DNA from: Symbiodinium natans
Lineage: Eukaryota > Sar > Dinophyceae > Suessiales > Symbiodiniaceae
Assembly (NCBI GenBank): GCA_905221605.1
Contig: CAJNDS010002168.1
Span: forward strand, 360,233-424,232
Reading direction: 5' to 3'
DNA length: 64,000 bases
The position numbers and the translations under genes were made by a program. The notes below the pieces were generated by a model that saw only the letters and a list, made by a program, of their open reading frames with translations, was not told the origin of the DNA and searched no databases. Positions 22,401 through 29,200 of this stretch are shown here, piece by piece. Position 1 is the first letter of the stretch; every line of letters begins with the position of its first letter.

Positions 22401-22680
22401 GCCGTCATTTAAGTGACAGATGACTCGCGTGGCAGCAGCCTTGGGATGGGTTTGAACTACTGTGCCTTCTTGATAAGATTGCTAACCATATCTTTGCATA
22501 TATGCATAAGTTCGGTTGTCGCATGCTATACAATATATATATATATATATATATATATGATTCATTCATAATACTCGGCCTGAGCCCATGGCAGATACGG
22601 CTTCCACATAATCATCCTCATCCAGCGACCGCGACGGCACCGCATTGGGTGGATACGGATTTCGCACCTGTCTGCAACAA
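312..22680 (-). CDS. ESS2: ESS2/DGCR14-type splicing factor, split over about 22 kb
   Basis: ESS2 (DGCR14) is a nuclear protein associated with the spliceosomal C complex. Minus-strand exons carry the family motifs in the right order. At 22588-22675 is [14 protein letters not shown], and at about 22110-22167 [16 protein letters not shown]; together these match the N-terminal LDED.Y.EA...I..RDFFPDL signature. At 12374 to about 12455 is [13 protein letters not shown]. It joins at 11018-11089 to [20 protein letters not shown], giving the typical LDEF...FTSEDNASF block. [15 protein letters not shown] at 10080-10172 may match the HKNTRF region. Near 935-1029 are [13 protein letters not shown] and SPIMTFGKI, matching the family's F.ATPSPAPG...[25 protein letters not shown] at 312 to about 427 matches TP.....GPAFKILE and ends in TGA (312-314). 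Intron 11090-12373 begins GA and ends AG before G. Assignment rests on motif memory, not alignment. Exons between 12.5 and 21.7 kb and between 1.1 and 10 kb are uncertain, and the whole could be a decayed copy. Confidence 0.6.
471..574. mobile_element. Family C hairpin element (GGGATGTTCCC ends), copy 1
   Basis: Terminal inverted repeat TTGGGATGTTCCC...GGGGAACATCCCAA encloses a second pair, ACTAACAGTCC...GGACTGTTAGTA. It is flanked by an imperfect 8-bp duplication, TTCAGAGG (463-470) and TTCATAGG (575-582). It lies between the last two recognised ESS2 exons, so it is intronic there. Other copies lie at 14675-14778, 15596-15675, 60001-60108 and 63613-63710, with a truncated one at about 30433-30459. 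Confidence 0.75.
1265..1950. repeat. Interstitial telomere-like arrays with short coding-like gaps
   Basis: Blocks of AAACCCT (1269-1305, 1445-1505, 1605-1810) alternate with unique patches of 60-130 bases. After 1915 the orientation flips to TTTAGGG. The block at 1620-1806 alternates AAACCCT with AAACCCC. The unique patches are open on the minus strand (for example [19 protein letters not shown] at about 1830-1915), so they may be exons of the minus-strand gene that spans them. Confidence 0.6.
2370..2712 (-). CDS. Two possible short minus-strand exons
   Basis: About 2375-2450 reads [20 protein letters not shown] and about 2515-2615 reads [20 protein letters not shown] on the minus strand; a TTTAGGG patch at 2470-2497 separates them. 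Both lie inside the ESS2 span. I recognise no domain. The plus frame here (2524-2712) has an unlikely composition and I do not support it. Confidence 0.3.
3340..3455. mobile_element. Family B element (CCTTTTTGGG / AAAAAGGGAA core)
   Basis: It starts TAGCCTAGGGATAAAAAAGG and ends with a GTGCCTACTCCGGGTCCTA-like end. Relatives at 13611-13713, 16970-17090, 29376-29475, 31540-31620, 44755-44830, 52729-52820 and 56545-56632 share the plan 'CCTGGGAATAAAAAAGGGTGCCC ... AAGGGGCTTATAAGGGAACC ... AAAAAGGGAATAAGGGC..CTCCTGGGCATCCTAGG' in pieces. The 29.4-kb copy separates two reading frames of the membrane-protein gene, so this family also sits in introns. Confidence 0.55.
5598..5693. mobile_element. 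Family D hairpin element, copy 1
   Basis: This is a 96-bp inverted-repeat element. CTGGAGTCTCTAATGTAGTT at one end pairs loosely with AGGTACTACATAGGAGCC at the other, around the core TTTTTTGGGTTAGTTA...TAGTATACTACCCC. The outer ends read CTACCTGGAG and CTTTAGGTAG. Further copies: 10670-10764, 11472-11565, 13242-13338, 17543-17640, and one split by a large insertion (40433-40466 plus 42296-42357). Confidence 0.85.
7747..8470. other. Unique sequence without telomere repeats, no clear gene
   Basis: About 1.5 kb here (7720-9240) is free of telomere-like repeats, unlike almost everything around it. Several overlapping frames exist on both strands in the first half (7747-8470) but none has a recognisable motif. 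The block probably belongs to the same insertion as the transposase-like frame next to it (8556-9029). Confidence 0.35.
8556..9029 (-). pseudogene. Transposase-like fragment (KDZ/CxC-type, tentative)
   Basis: This is a 157-residue minus frame. It includes [20 protein letters not shown], then [14 protein letters not shown], and [13 protein letters not shown]. The order 'DGH...C...G..MVVDP.TG.I......PE......[11 protein letters not shown]' resembles the catalytic core of cysteine-cluster KDZ-type transposases that I associate with algal and fungal genomes; this is recalled, not searched. No complete flanking domain follows in the same frame, and frames to either side (8495-8707, 8917-9231) suggest frameshifts. 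It lies inside the ESS2 span, so it is probably an intronic insertion and decayed. It could also be an unrelated exon. Confidence 0.35.
9358..9965. mobile_element. Non-autonomous TA-type transposon, copy E1 (608 bp)
   Basis: The ends ATGTTGGACTGACTTTAGTGTA and TACTAAAGACAGTGCAACAT are inverted repeats. The right flank is TA and the left is GA (probably a mutated TA). Inside, a segment around CTTACGCAGTAAGGCTTGAG occurs twice (about 9518-9575 and 9766-9800), and there are long C and G runs near the right end (9870-9945). The same element is at 47326-47959. It encodes no protein; the plus frame 9479-9712 is shared repeat sequence, not a gene. Confidence 0.85.
10230..10300 (-). CDS. Candidate ESS2 exon
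   Basis: The minus strand reads [20 protein letters not shown], open throughout and flanked by AAACCCT arrays. It lies between the DNASF exon (11.05 kb) and the NTSF exon (10.1 kb), where ESS2 proteins have the 'WKYKAKNSLMYYP' region. The similarity is too weak to claim. Confidence 0.35.
10330..10500. repeat. Microsatellite (TA)n and (CATA)n
   Basis: TA dinucleotide tracts flank ACATACAT tracts and a CACACA tract. Tyr/Ile-rich frames across it on both strands are artefacts of the repeat. Similar (TA)n blocks: 250-308, 16225-16455, 17370-17425, 19622-19642, 22530-22560, 39385-39478, 54940-54975, 56220-56282, 57285-57320. Confidence 0.95.
10670..10764. mobile_element. Family D hairpin element, copy 2
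   Basis: Same family as 5598-5693, opposite orientation: ACCTAAAGGCTCCTATGTAG...AGACTCCAGGTAAA. It lies between the 11.05-kb and 10.25-kb exons. Confidence 0.85.
11472..11565. mobile_element. Family D hairpin element, copy 3
   Basis: CCTAAAGGCTCCTATGTAGT...AGAGACTCCAGGTAG. It sits within the inferred ESS2 intron 11090-12373. Confidence 0.85.
11721..12329. mobile_element. Long family A element with CAATTGTT array (609 bp)
   Basis: The ends are those of family A (CTTAGTAGCCCAGTAACC...CCACTGGGCTACCAAG) and a perfect ATAA duplication flanks it (11717-11720, 12330-12333). Other family A copies are mostly 115-200 bp; this one is swollen by an irregular array of AACAATTGTT units (about 11789-12215), itself palindromic (CAATTG). 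It lies inside the inferred ESS2 intron 11090-12373, so it is an insertion within an intron. Confidence 0.85.
12560..12685 (-). CDS. Coding exon, unassigned (possibly ESS2)
   Basis: The minus strand is open across the whole patch and reads [20 protein letters not shown], then [20 protein letters not shown]. It lies about 100 bases upstream of the [11 protein letters not shown] exon in the same direction, so it may be the preceding ESS2 exon. Composition is protein-like; no domain is recognised. Confidence 0.5.
12900..13600 (-). CDS. Scattered minus-strand coding patches
   Basis: Three short patches are open on the minus strand: about 12745-12845 ([20 protein letters not shown]), 13365-13440 ([20 protein letters not shown]) and 13530-13598 ([20 protein letters not shown]). 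AAACCCT arrays and a family D element separate them. No domain is recognised. They could be exons of the ESS2-spanning gene. Confidence 0.35.
13182..13195 (+). other. Relict of the dinoflagellate spliced leader
   Basis: CATTTTGGCTCAAG is identical to the 3' 14 bases of the conserved dinoflagellate spliced-leader exon (…GCCATTTTGGCTCAAG); the base before it is T instead of C. Such genomic relicts arise when trans-spliced mRNA is copied back into DNA. No downstream plus-strand coding sequence is evident, so the host cDNA is lost or unrecognised. A chance match of this length in 64 kb is unlikely. Confidence 0.6.
13242..13338. mobile_element. Family D hairpin element, copy 4
   Basis: CTACCTGGAGTCTATAATG...CATAGGAGCCTTTAGGTA. 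Very close in sequence to 5598-5693 and 17543-17640, which suggests recent spread. Confidence 0.85.
13611..13713. mobile_element. Family B element with CCCAGTAACCTGGG end
   Basis: GCCCAGTAACCTGGGATTAA...AATAAGGGCACTCCTGGGCA. It is nearly the same as 52729-52820 over its central part. The CCCAGTAACC string also occurs at the end of family A, so families A and B may share ancestry. Confidence 0.7.
14675..14778. mobile_element. Family C hairpin element, copy 2
   Basis: TTGGGATGTCCCCC...GGGGGACATCACAA with internal CGAACAGCCCTTA / AGGGCTGTTAGTC pairing and a G-run in the loop. No clear target duplication. Confidence 0.75.
14875..15010 (-). CDS. Possible exon with a hydrophobic segment
   Basis: The minus strand reads [20 protein letters not shown], then [17 protein letters not shown], then a stop at about 14873. 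The last part would make a transmembrane or membrane-anchor segment. The overlapping plus frame (14876-15079) runs into a G-run and is less protein-like. No family is recognised. Confidence 0.35.
15596..15675. mobile_element. Family C hairpin element, copy 3, with 10-bp duplication
   Basis: TGGGATGTCCCCCCTGATAC...GTAGAAGGGGGAGCATCCGA. It is flanked by a perfect 10-base direct repeat AACTGTACTT (15586-15595, 15676-15685). This gives the best estimate of the family C target-site duplication (8-10 bp) and sets it apart from the 4-bp duplications of family A. Confidence 0.8.
17543..17742. mobile_element. Family D element inserted in the end of a family A element
   Basis: Family D occupies 17543-17640. 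Right after it, from about 17641, runs a family A body (AACCATGAAAAAAGGGGTACCC...GGGCACCACCGGGCTACCAAG) to 17740. The missing family A left end (…GTAGC) appears just left of family D, so D seems to have landed in A's terminus. Confidence 0.65.
17820..18070 (-). CDS. Exon bracketed by inward-facing telomere arrays
   Basis: A unique patch (about 17925-18003) lies between AAACCCT on the left and TTTAGGG on the right. Minus frame: [20 protein letters not shown]. It is proline-rich with no recognised domain. The arrangement (arrays pointing inward) is typical of many exons here. Confidence 0.45.
18638..18740 (-). CDS. Alpha-helical coding exon, unassigned
   Basis: The minus strand reads [20 protein letters not shown], then [10 protein letters not shown]. 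The pattern (LM.A.L.GD..LA..LE.KL) resembles helical regions of CWF19-like splicing proteins, but this is a weak, unaided resemblance. An inexact direct repeat of GAGGGGAGATCAG(G/A)CTGCA lies at 18597 and 18639. Confidence 0.45.
18822..18950 (-). CDS. Coding exon, unassigned
   Basis: The minus strand is open: [20 protein letters not shown], then [21 protein letters not shown] lies to the left (18760-18817), and TTTAGGG then TCTAGGG to the right (18952-19048). It lies within the ESS2 span; no domain is recognised. Confidence 0.4.
20050..20310 (-). CDS. Two exons joined across a family A introner
   Basis: Minus strand: exon 20264 to about 20310 reads [14 protein letters not shown]; exon about 20063-20101 continues [11 protein letters not shown]. 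Between them is the family A element 20102-20259 with its ATAC duplication (GTAT on the minus strand). Removing the element and one GTAT keeps the frame (ATT A|GT ATA CAC), giving a GT...AG intron. The downstream exon ends GCTGG|GTGAGC, a further plausible donor. It probably belongs with the exon at 20458-21190. No domain is recognised. Confidence 0.55.
20102..20259 (-). mobile_element. Family A introner with telomere repeats inside, TSD ATAC
   Basis: The left end CTTAGTAGGG is interrupted by a TTTAGGG array (20108-20146), after which the family A body resumes (TTAGCCCCGTTAACCATACT) and runs to CCACTGGGCCACCAAG. Perfect ATAC flanks: 20098-20101 and 20260-20263. It shows a telomere-like array gained inside an introner. 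Confidence 0.8.
20339..20438. mobile_element. Family L hairpin element
   Basis: TCAGTTCTCTAACATACGGTCC pairs with GGACCGTGATTTAGAGAACTGA at the other end. A relative is nested at 28145-28258. It lies between the exons at 20264-20310 and 20458-21190, consistent with being intronic. Confidence 0.8.
20458..21190 (-). CDS. Long exon of an unrecognised protein
   Basis: This is the longest plausible exon in the window, with a minus frame of up to 254 residues starting [20 protein letters not shown]. The first half is basic and rich in Pro, Ala, Arg and Ser (disordered). The second half is compact: [20 protein letters not shown], then [20 protein letters not shown]. The frame runs through a C/G homopolymer at 20512-20527, so the exon probably ends before it (after [11 protein letters not shown]). 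The start ATG (21188-21190) may be a true start or an internal Met. It lies inside the ESS2 span, so it is either a large insert in that protein or a separate nested gene. The overlapping plus frames are shadows. Confidence 0.6.
21216..21300. repeat. (TTAAGGG)n array
   Basis: About ten TTAAGGG units, a one-base variant of TTTAGGG. Other local variants: TCTAGGG 18985-19048, GTGTAGGG 34436-34535, CCCACAA 37562-37620, TTAGGGC 31697-31750, AAGCCT 25680-25730, CCCCTAGA 55184-55240. Each is homogeneous, which implies local amplification after mutation. Confidence 0.9.
21608..21660 (-). CDS. Small exon, probably ESS2
   Basis: The minus strand reads [13 protein letters not shown] between telomere-like arrays. 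It follows the RDFFPDL exon (22.15 kb) in transcript order, where ESS2 proteins carry a short charged stretch (…D...L...). Suggestive only. Confidence 0.35.
22264..22362. mobile_element. Family H hairpin element, copy 1
   Basis: TAGTTGCTGAGTCCATAAGC...TGTAGTTATTCAGCTGCTAAG with central TGTACACTTTCAGTTC. It lies between the first two recognised ESS2 exons. Other copies: 32531-32622 and 54439-54536. Confidence 0.75.
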
Positions 22681-23052
22681 ATCCCACACCCTCCCCACTA
22701 ACAGCAAGCGCCGGTGGAATTGGGGAAGCGAATGCTTCATGTGGTTGTTAGCCCTAAACCCTAAACCCTAAACCCTAAAGAATCAATGTACCACCAGCTT
22801 GGGCTTGTGGCTCATCGGTTTTCACCTCAGGGATCACGCCAAGGCTACAAACTCGACAGCACATCGTTTTTCACCCTCAGAATCTGCGGGTGCATGGTCT
22901 GCTGTATACCTTAGGCAACTTAATCTAGGAGCTACAGATATACCCTATTTGTGATCGTACCTATATCAACCCACACACCTTCGAGTAGCGATGCGTCGTT
23001 GGATGCTCACCCGTGCAGGGCGCTTTTGCGCTGCAGCTTGGAGAGTTCAGGC

Positions 23053-23149
23053 CCCTGGGGACCAAATGAACACTAACAATGGGCTACCCTGTACTACTAT
23101 GCTTTTGATTAAGGTATGTGAACCATAAACCCTTTTGGTCCCCAAGGGT
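23053..23149. mobile_element. Family F element, copy 3
   Basis: CCCCTGGGGACCAAATGAAC...CCCTTTTGGTCCCCAAGGG. It has the same ends as the two family F introns at 24800-24955 and 25198-25365. It lies just 3' of the membrane-protein stop codon. Confidence 0.7.
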
Positions 23150-23249
23150 ATGGCGCTTTAAGCGTTGTTCTGATGACAGGGGAGAGGACAAAAGGGGGGA
23201 TTTCGGCAACACTGGGTTGCTTGCTTCAGGACCCACTATCTGTCATATA

Positions 23250-26200
23250 TCACGATGCAGACGAGGAGTTGCCAGACATCAAGCAAGTGGAAGGGCAGAA
23301 GCTCGGCAGCTCTGATGCCTGATCACATCCGCAACTCTGTGGGCACACCTTGGCAAGTGGCCGAAACAGCTGCGGCATTCCAGCACACCAGTTGGCGTCA
23401 GTTAAGGGGTCTGTCGGAAAGCGCACAAGGGCTCCGCAGCCATCTTGAAGCATTGCCTGGATAGTTTGGTTGGCCGCAGCCCAGAGTAGCAGCGTTGTCA
23501 CATCCGTGCTGTAGAAGTATGATACAGCATCGGGATAAGTACGCCAGAAGGACTGCCAAGTGTCGTCATTGGGTACGTCCTGACATGCGCCCTGCGCGCT
23601 CAAAGTCGACTCAGCCACCCCGAGGCATGCTGGGGTACATCCCTGAACAGGCACCTTGAACCAGGAGTTGCTGTAAGGGTCCGTGCACCCGCACGTCTCA
23701 CCACACACCAGTCGCAGCAGGCGACTTTCGACCGCGTCGCACATGCCACGCAACTCCCTGCAGCTTCGCGCGTCGTGGAGCCCCACACTGGCTGCGGAAG
23801 TCCTCAAGAGAGCAGAGGTCCAGCGCCTCATGACGGTGTCGTTGTGGTACGGGCCATCCTCATTCAGAATCAAGGGCTCAATGCCTGAGTAGCCCAGTAA
23901 CCATATTATGATGAGGGCACCCTTTTTTTGGTTGGCTACTTGAAAAAGGGAACCAGAACCAAAAAAAGAACAAGGAAAAGGGTACCACTGGGCTCCCAAG
24001 ATGCAGAAGGGTATCCTGGCGCCCTCCTCGTCGATACCTCGGGAGGTGTCAGCTTCGAAGCCACTCTTGTCCGTGGACGCAATAATCCTTACTGTTGCTT
24101 AGTAGGGAATGGGGGAGTGAGGTATCCTACATAATCCCTTAAAGGGTAGAAATAGGGCCAAGTACCCTACATAATCCCTTAAAGGGTATAAATAGGGAGG
24201 TACACTACATAATCCCTTAAAAGGGTATAAATAGGGCCAAGTATCAGGGTCCGCCCTGGCCCAGGTGTGGTCTCTGGTGAGGTGGCTTTGTGCCTCGGAT
24301 GGCCCTCTAAAGCCCACTGAGAAAGATTCCTAAAGAGAGTCCTACTTAAACCCAATAGGGCAAAATAGAAAAACCCTAAACCCTAAACCCTAAACCCTAA
24401 ACCCAAGGGCCTACCGAGGTGCGCTTCCACTGCCAGCTCACTGAGAGTCAGGTTCCGCCCAGCGATCTCCCAAGCATTCGGGGTGACCAATGCATGTGTG
24501 ATCTGGGGGCTTCCAAAATTTAGGGTTTAGGGTTTAGGGTATAGGGTTTAGGGTTTGGGGTTTAGGGTTTAGGGTTTAGGGTTTCGGGGTACCTTGTTGG
24601 GTCCCTATTGTAAGGGAATCCTACTATTTGGGGATCGATTATGGGAGTCCCTTATGTTCGTAAAACTCCCACCTGTGTATCAGCGTTAAACCCGATAACG
24701 AAGGCTTGGTCGCCACCGCACAGCTCCTGCTTCAGGCTGAGCATATCGTCCGTCAGAGGCCCCAGCAAAAGCAGATAGGTGACCAGCACCAGAGCCAACC
24801 TCGGGGGCCAAATTAACCCTAAACTTGGGGTCTTATGCCCTATACTACATACTCTTATACCTTTAAAGGTATACGAACCCTAAACCCTTTAAAGTTTTCC
24901 TTTAAAGGTATATGAAGCCTAGACCATCTTAAGGTTCATGTCGTCCCCAAGGAGCAGGGAAGAGAAGTGCACCATGGATTCGCACTCACTCCGGCGGCGG
25001 CTGTATTTTGCCTTCATGGGCTCTAGGTTCCTTAGTGGCCCAGTAACCACATTATCATAAGGGCACCCGTTTTTGGGGTGGCTATTTTATAAGGGAACCC
25101 ATAACCCAGCAAAAAAGGGGGAAAGGGTACCACTGGGCTACAAAGGTGCTGAATGGCCTGCTGAATCTTGATCGGCGTCATGCCCACAAATAGAAACCTT
25201 GGGGACGAAATGAACTGTTTAAAGGGTTTAGGGTTTGTTTATTTATACACCTTTAAAGGAACTATAGTAGTTTAGGGTACATCAAAGGATGTATGGTTCA
25301 TATACCTTAGAAGGAAATTACAATCGTGGACACCAATTTTGGAGTTCATTTGGTCCCCAAGGAGCTCATCCACATCCAAGATAGCGTTGAGGGCCACAGC
25401 GTTCCTTCGCTGACTTCTGCACCCCTCCTAAAAGCTTAACTTTGAGGTTTCTTCAACAACCCTAATTAAACCCTAAACCCTAAACCCTAAGAGTTAAAAT
25501 CCTAAGAGCCTGCCAGAAGGAAGCCGAGATTCAGCATCAGCTCAGAGATGGAGGTTGTCCGGGAGAGCCACAGAATTCCCGCCACCAGCAGCACAGATGC
25601 AATTGCCGTCCGGCAGGCATAGGTCAGAAGAAGCCTGTGCTCACCCTAAACCCTAAACCCTAACCCTAAACCCTAAACCCTAAAGCCTAAAGCCTAAAGC
25701 CTAAAGCCTAAAGCCTAAAGCCTAAAGCCTAAACCCTAAACCCTAAACCCTAAACCCTAAACCCTAAACCCTAACTCAACTGGAAACAAAACCTCTGCGG
25801 TCCAATTCAATCCCCTAAGGGTTCATATACCTATGTAGTACATACTGGGGCCCTAAAGCTACTAGATGGGAACCCCTTCAAGGCCCAATTTTATATGCTA
25901 TATAGGTACATGGACCCTGAGGGAATGTCATCTGACTCTAGATGCCGAGCCAATGTAAAGGGCAGGGCTTAGGGTTCGAAAACCCTAAGCTAAACGCAGA
26001 CCGTAAACCCTAGCCTATCCCAAACTCTTCGCCCTCACCCTTACTGTATCCCTGCTTTGGAGTAGACCCTGGAAAAAAGTATGTACTCTTTTGGCATAAG
26101 TAGCCATACTAGGAACCCAGAACCCAACAAAAAGTACTAAAGTGCAATACTCCCAAACCCAGAGTAGTTCTATCTTTTCAAAGGGGCAGGCCAAAGCGAC

Positions 26201-29200
26201 CCCATGAGATCGTGGTGAAGGCGTTGTCGCCGAAAGAGGTGCACTGCGCCTCGAGGAACAACGATCTATTCTTGCGCTCATTGTTGGCCCTAAACCCTAA
26301 ACCCTAAACCCTAAACCCTAAACCCTAAACCCTAAACCCTGAACCCTGAACCCTGAACCCTGAACCCTAAACCCTAAACCCCTAATCCTAATTCCAAATT
26401 CCTAAACCCTAAACCCTAAACCCTAGACCCTAAACCCGGACCTGTTGGTATGCTTTTGGTGCTTCTTGCGACTCATGGGTTGGGGGGGCCAGGGCCTGAA
26501 TTGAGCTCAGTCGAACATGGACGGGTTTAGGGTTTAGGGTTTAGGGTTTCGAGTTTAGGGTTTAGGGTTTTCCACAATTTCCACAATTTACATTTCATTG
26601 TTATCATTGAAGACTACCAATAACTTGACAGAGATGCAGGGTATCAAAAATAGCTCAACAACAGATACTTCAGGTGACAAATTCTGTGCATTCTTGGTAG
26701 CCCGTGACCATATTGCCATAAGGGTACCCTTTGGGGGGCTGGTTACTTTGCAAGGGGGCCCAGAACAAAACAAAAAAGGGGCAAAACAACCCCAAACCCC
26801 AAACCCCGAACCCCAAACGCCAAACCCTAAACCCTCAGGTACCCCCCAAACCCTAAACCCAAAAAACCCCCAAATACCACTGGGCGCCCCAGAGCATGGG
26901 GCCTTGGGAATCCCAAACGCCGCTTCGAGCTGCACCCAGATCTGTCGGAACTCCTTCACGGCTGGATGCGGAGACTCAGGGATGCTTGTAGCTTGAAAGG
27001 GAAGGGTTGAGTTAGGGTTTAGGGTTTAGGGTTTAGGGTTTAGGGTTTAGGGTTTAGGGTTTAGGGTTTAGGGTTTAGGGTTTAGGGTTTAGGGTTTAGG
27101 GTTTAGGGTTTAGGGTTTAGGGTTTGGGGTTTAGGGTTTAGGGTTTAGGGTTTAGGGTTTAGGGTTTAGGGTTTAGGGCATCAAACCCTAAGCCTTGTAA
27201 GCCCTGAACCCTGAGCTCCTGAGACCCTTGCCTAGGGCTCCAGAAAGTGTAGGTGATGGAACTCAGATATCTCGCTGGTTCTTAGTAGGGAATCAAGGAA
27301 TGAGGGCCATACAATTTGCTTTAACGGATATATACATATATATATATATATATAGGACCCTCATTCCCTCATTCCCTGCTAAGAACCAGGGGGAAAAATG
27401 GCTTCTCAGGGAACCTAAACTCGAAAAAAAGGGAACTCAGGGCCTACTTCATGGAATGGGCATCTCCGTATCCGAAGTTTGAAGCCTGAGTTGGGGTTTA
27501 GGGTTTAGGGTTTAGGGTTTAGGGTTTGGGGTTTGGGGTTTGGGGTTTAGGGTTTAGGGTTTAGGGTTTTGGACTTAGGGTTCAGGCTTAGTCTTATGTT
27601 TAGGGTTTAGGCTGTGGGTTTAGGGTTAGTCTTCTAAGGGGCTGCGGGATTCGGGCTTCGGGGTCCATCGGTACTACGCGCAGGAGCCGGTCCTTGTTGA
27701 CGCACAGCGTCCACAAGACGATGCACAGCATGCATAAGAGAACCTCAGTAGCCCAGCAACCACATGACATAATGAGGGCACCTTTTCTTGTTTTGGTTGC
27801 ATGGTTGCTTTATAAGGGAACCTTGAACTTAAAAAAAGTGCAAGATAGCCCTAAGCCTAAAGCCTAAAGCCTAAAGCCTAAACCCTAAACCCAGCAGGCT
27901 GCCAAGGAACGCCCGGCTGGAAGGCGGGAAGGTCGAACTGCGCCTTGTCCATGCCAAGGAAGCTGTTGACGTGTTCCTTAGTAGCCCGGTGACCAAATTG
28001 AAATTAAAGGCACAGGGTTTAGGGTTTAGGGTTCAGGGTTCAGGGTTTAGGATTTAGGGTTTACGGCTGAAACTCCATCGAGAGGCCCTATGCTTCGTCT
28101 GCCGTAGTGTACCCCCTTCCATAACATGTTGGATGGTCTATTCCGTATATGGTCAGTTCCTTATACTATGTTCCCTTTTTGGGGATCCCTTTTTTAAAGG
28201 CTGCCTGCCGCCTTGCAATGGGTACCCCAAACAGGGACCCTAATTTAGGAAACTACCCATATTGTATGTAAGGCTACCCTTTTTGGTTGCTCACTTTATA
28301 AGGGAACCCGAAACCACAACAAAATGGCAAAGGCTACTGCTGGACTGCCAAGGTTCAACCAACGTGGCTTGCACGGTGGAAAGAATCACGCTTCCATCTC
28401 CATTGCACACCCGAGTAACCAAGCTTGTGCCAGCCAAGTCCATGTATCTTAGGGTTACATGGTCCCTTAGTATGGTCCCTTAAATGGGACTCCCTATATA
28501 CCCATTTTTAAAAGTCTAGAGGCTACCATGCCAGCAGTGCGGCAACCTTACTCTTAAGCTTCCCCTCCCGCCTGGAGTCGTGCGCAACACCAGTCCGCCA
28601 AGCTTTTGCACCGTCGACCTTGCTCTCAAAGTCTTCACCCATGAAGGCAGGGGTCAGCAGAATGATGGAGAAGGCCGTCTGCATACCGAGGTTGAGAAGA
28701 ACCAGGGTAGCGGCGAACATTGTCTCAAAGATACTTATGTCAATCCTTAGCTGTCCAGTATCCTCGGGGAACTAAGGTTAACCTTTGGGATAAAACAGGG
28801 ATGATATGGGCTCAAAAAGGTTAAAAGGTTACCTAGAAACCCTAAACCCTAAACCCTAAACCCTAAACCCTAAACCCTAAACCCTAAACCCTAAATTTAA
28901 ACCCCAAACCTATAGTCTACTACTAAGAATCAGGCCGGCGAGGAGGGGGATACTCCACGCGCTCTCCTCGAAGGACACTTCGGTAAACTCCTGGACCTTC
29001 GGGGTCCTGTGATTTTTTTGGGTGGCCCCAGGCTGAGGGGTTTGTAGGGTTTAGGGTTTAGGGTTTAGGGTTTAGGGTTTAGGGTTTAGGGTTTAGGGGC
29101 TTGTAGTTGCAGGGTTTTGGGGGCACAAGGGTTCAGGGGTGTAGAGGTGTTGGCATAAGGGTCAGGGTCTGAGGCTCAGCGTTTAGGGTTAGCTTGAAGC

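Noticed and set aside
23928-24134. Plus-strand frame MVGYLKKGTRTKKRTRKRVP
   Set aside because: Its basic stretch is the family A introner read on the non-coding strand.
27010-27178. True chromosome end (telomere)
   Set aside because: The array is internal, short, and flanked on both sides by exons; arrays of both orientations alternate across the window.
28085-28145. Exon HPTCYGRGYTTADEA in the membrane-protein gene
   Set aside because: It lies within the GTTC-flanked composite introner, and skipping it gives the in-frame TLVEHVNSFLG join.
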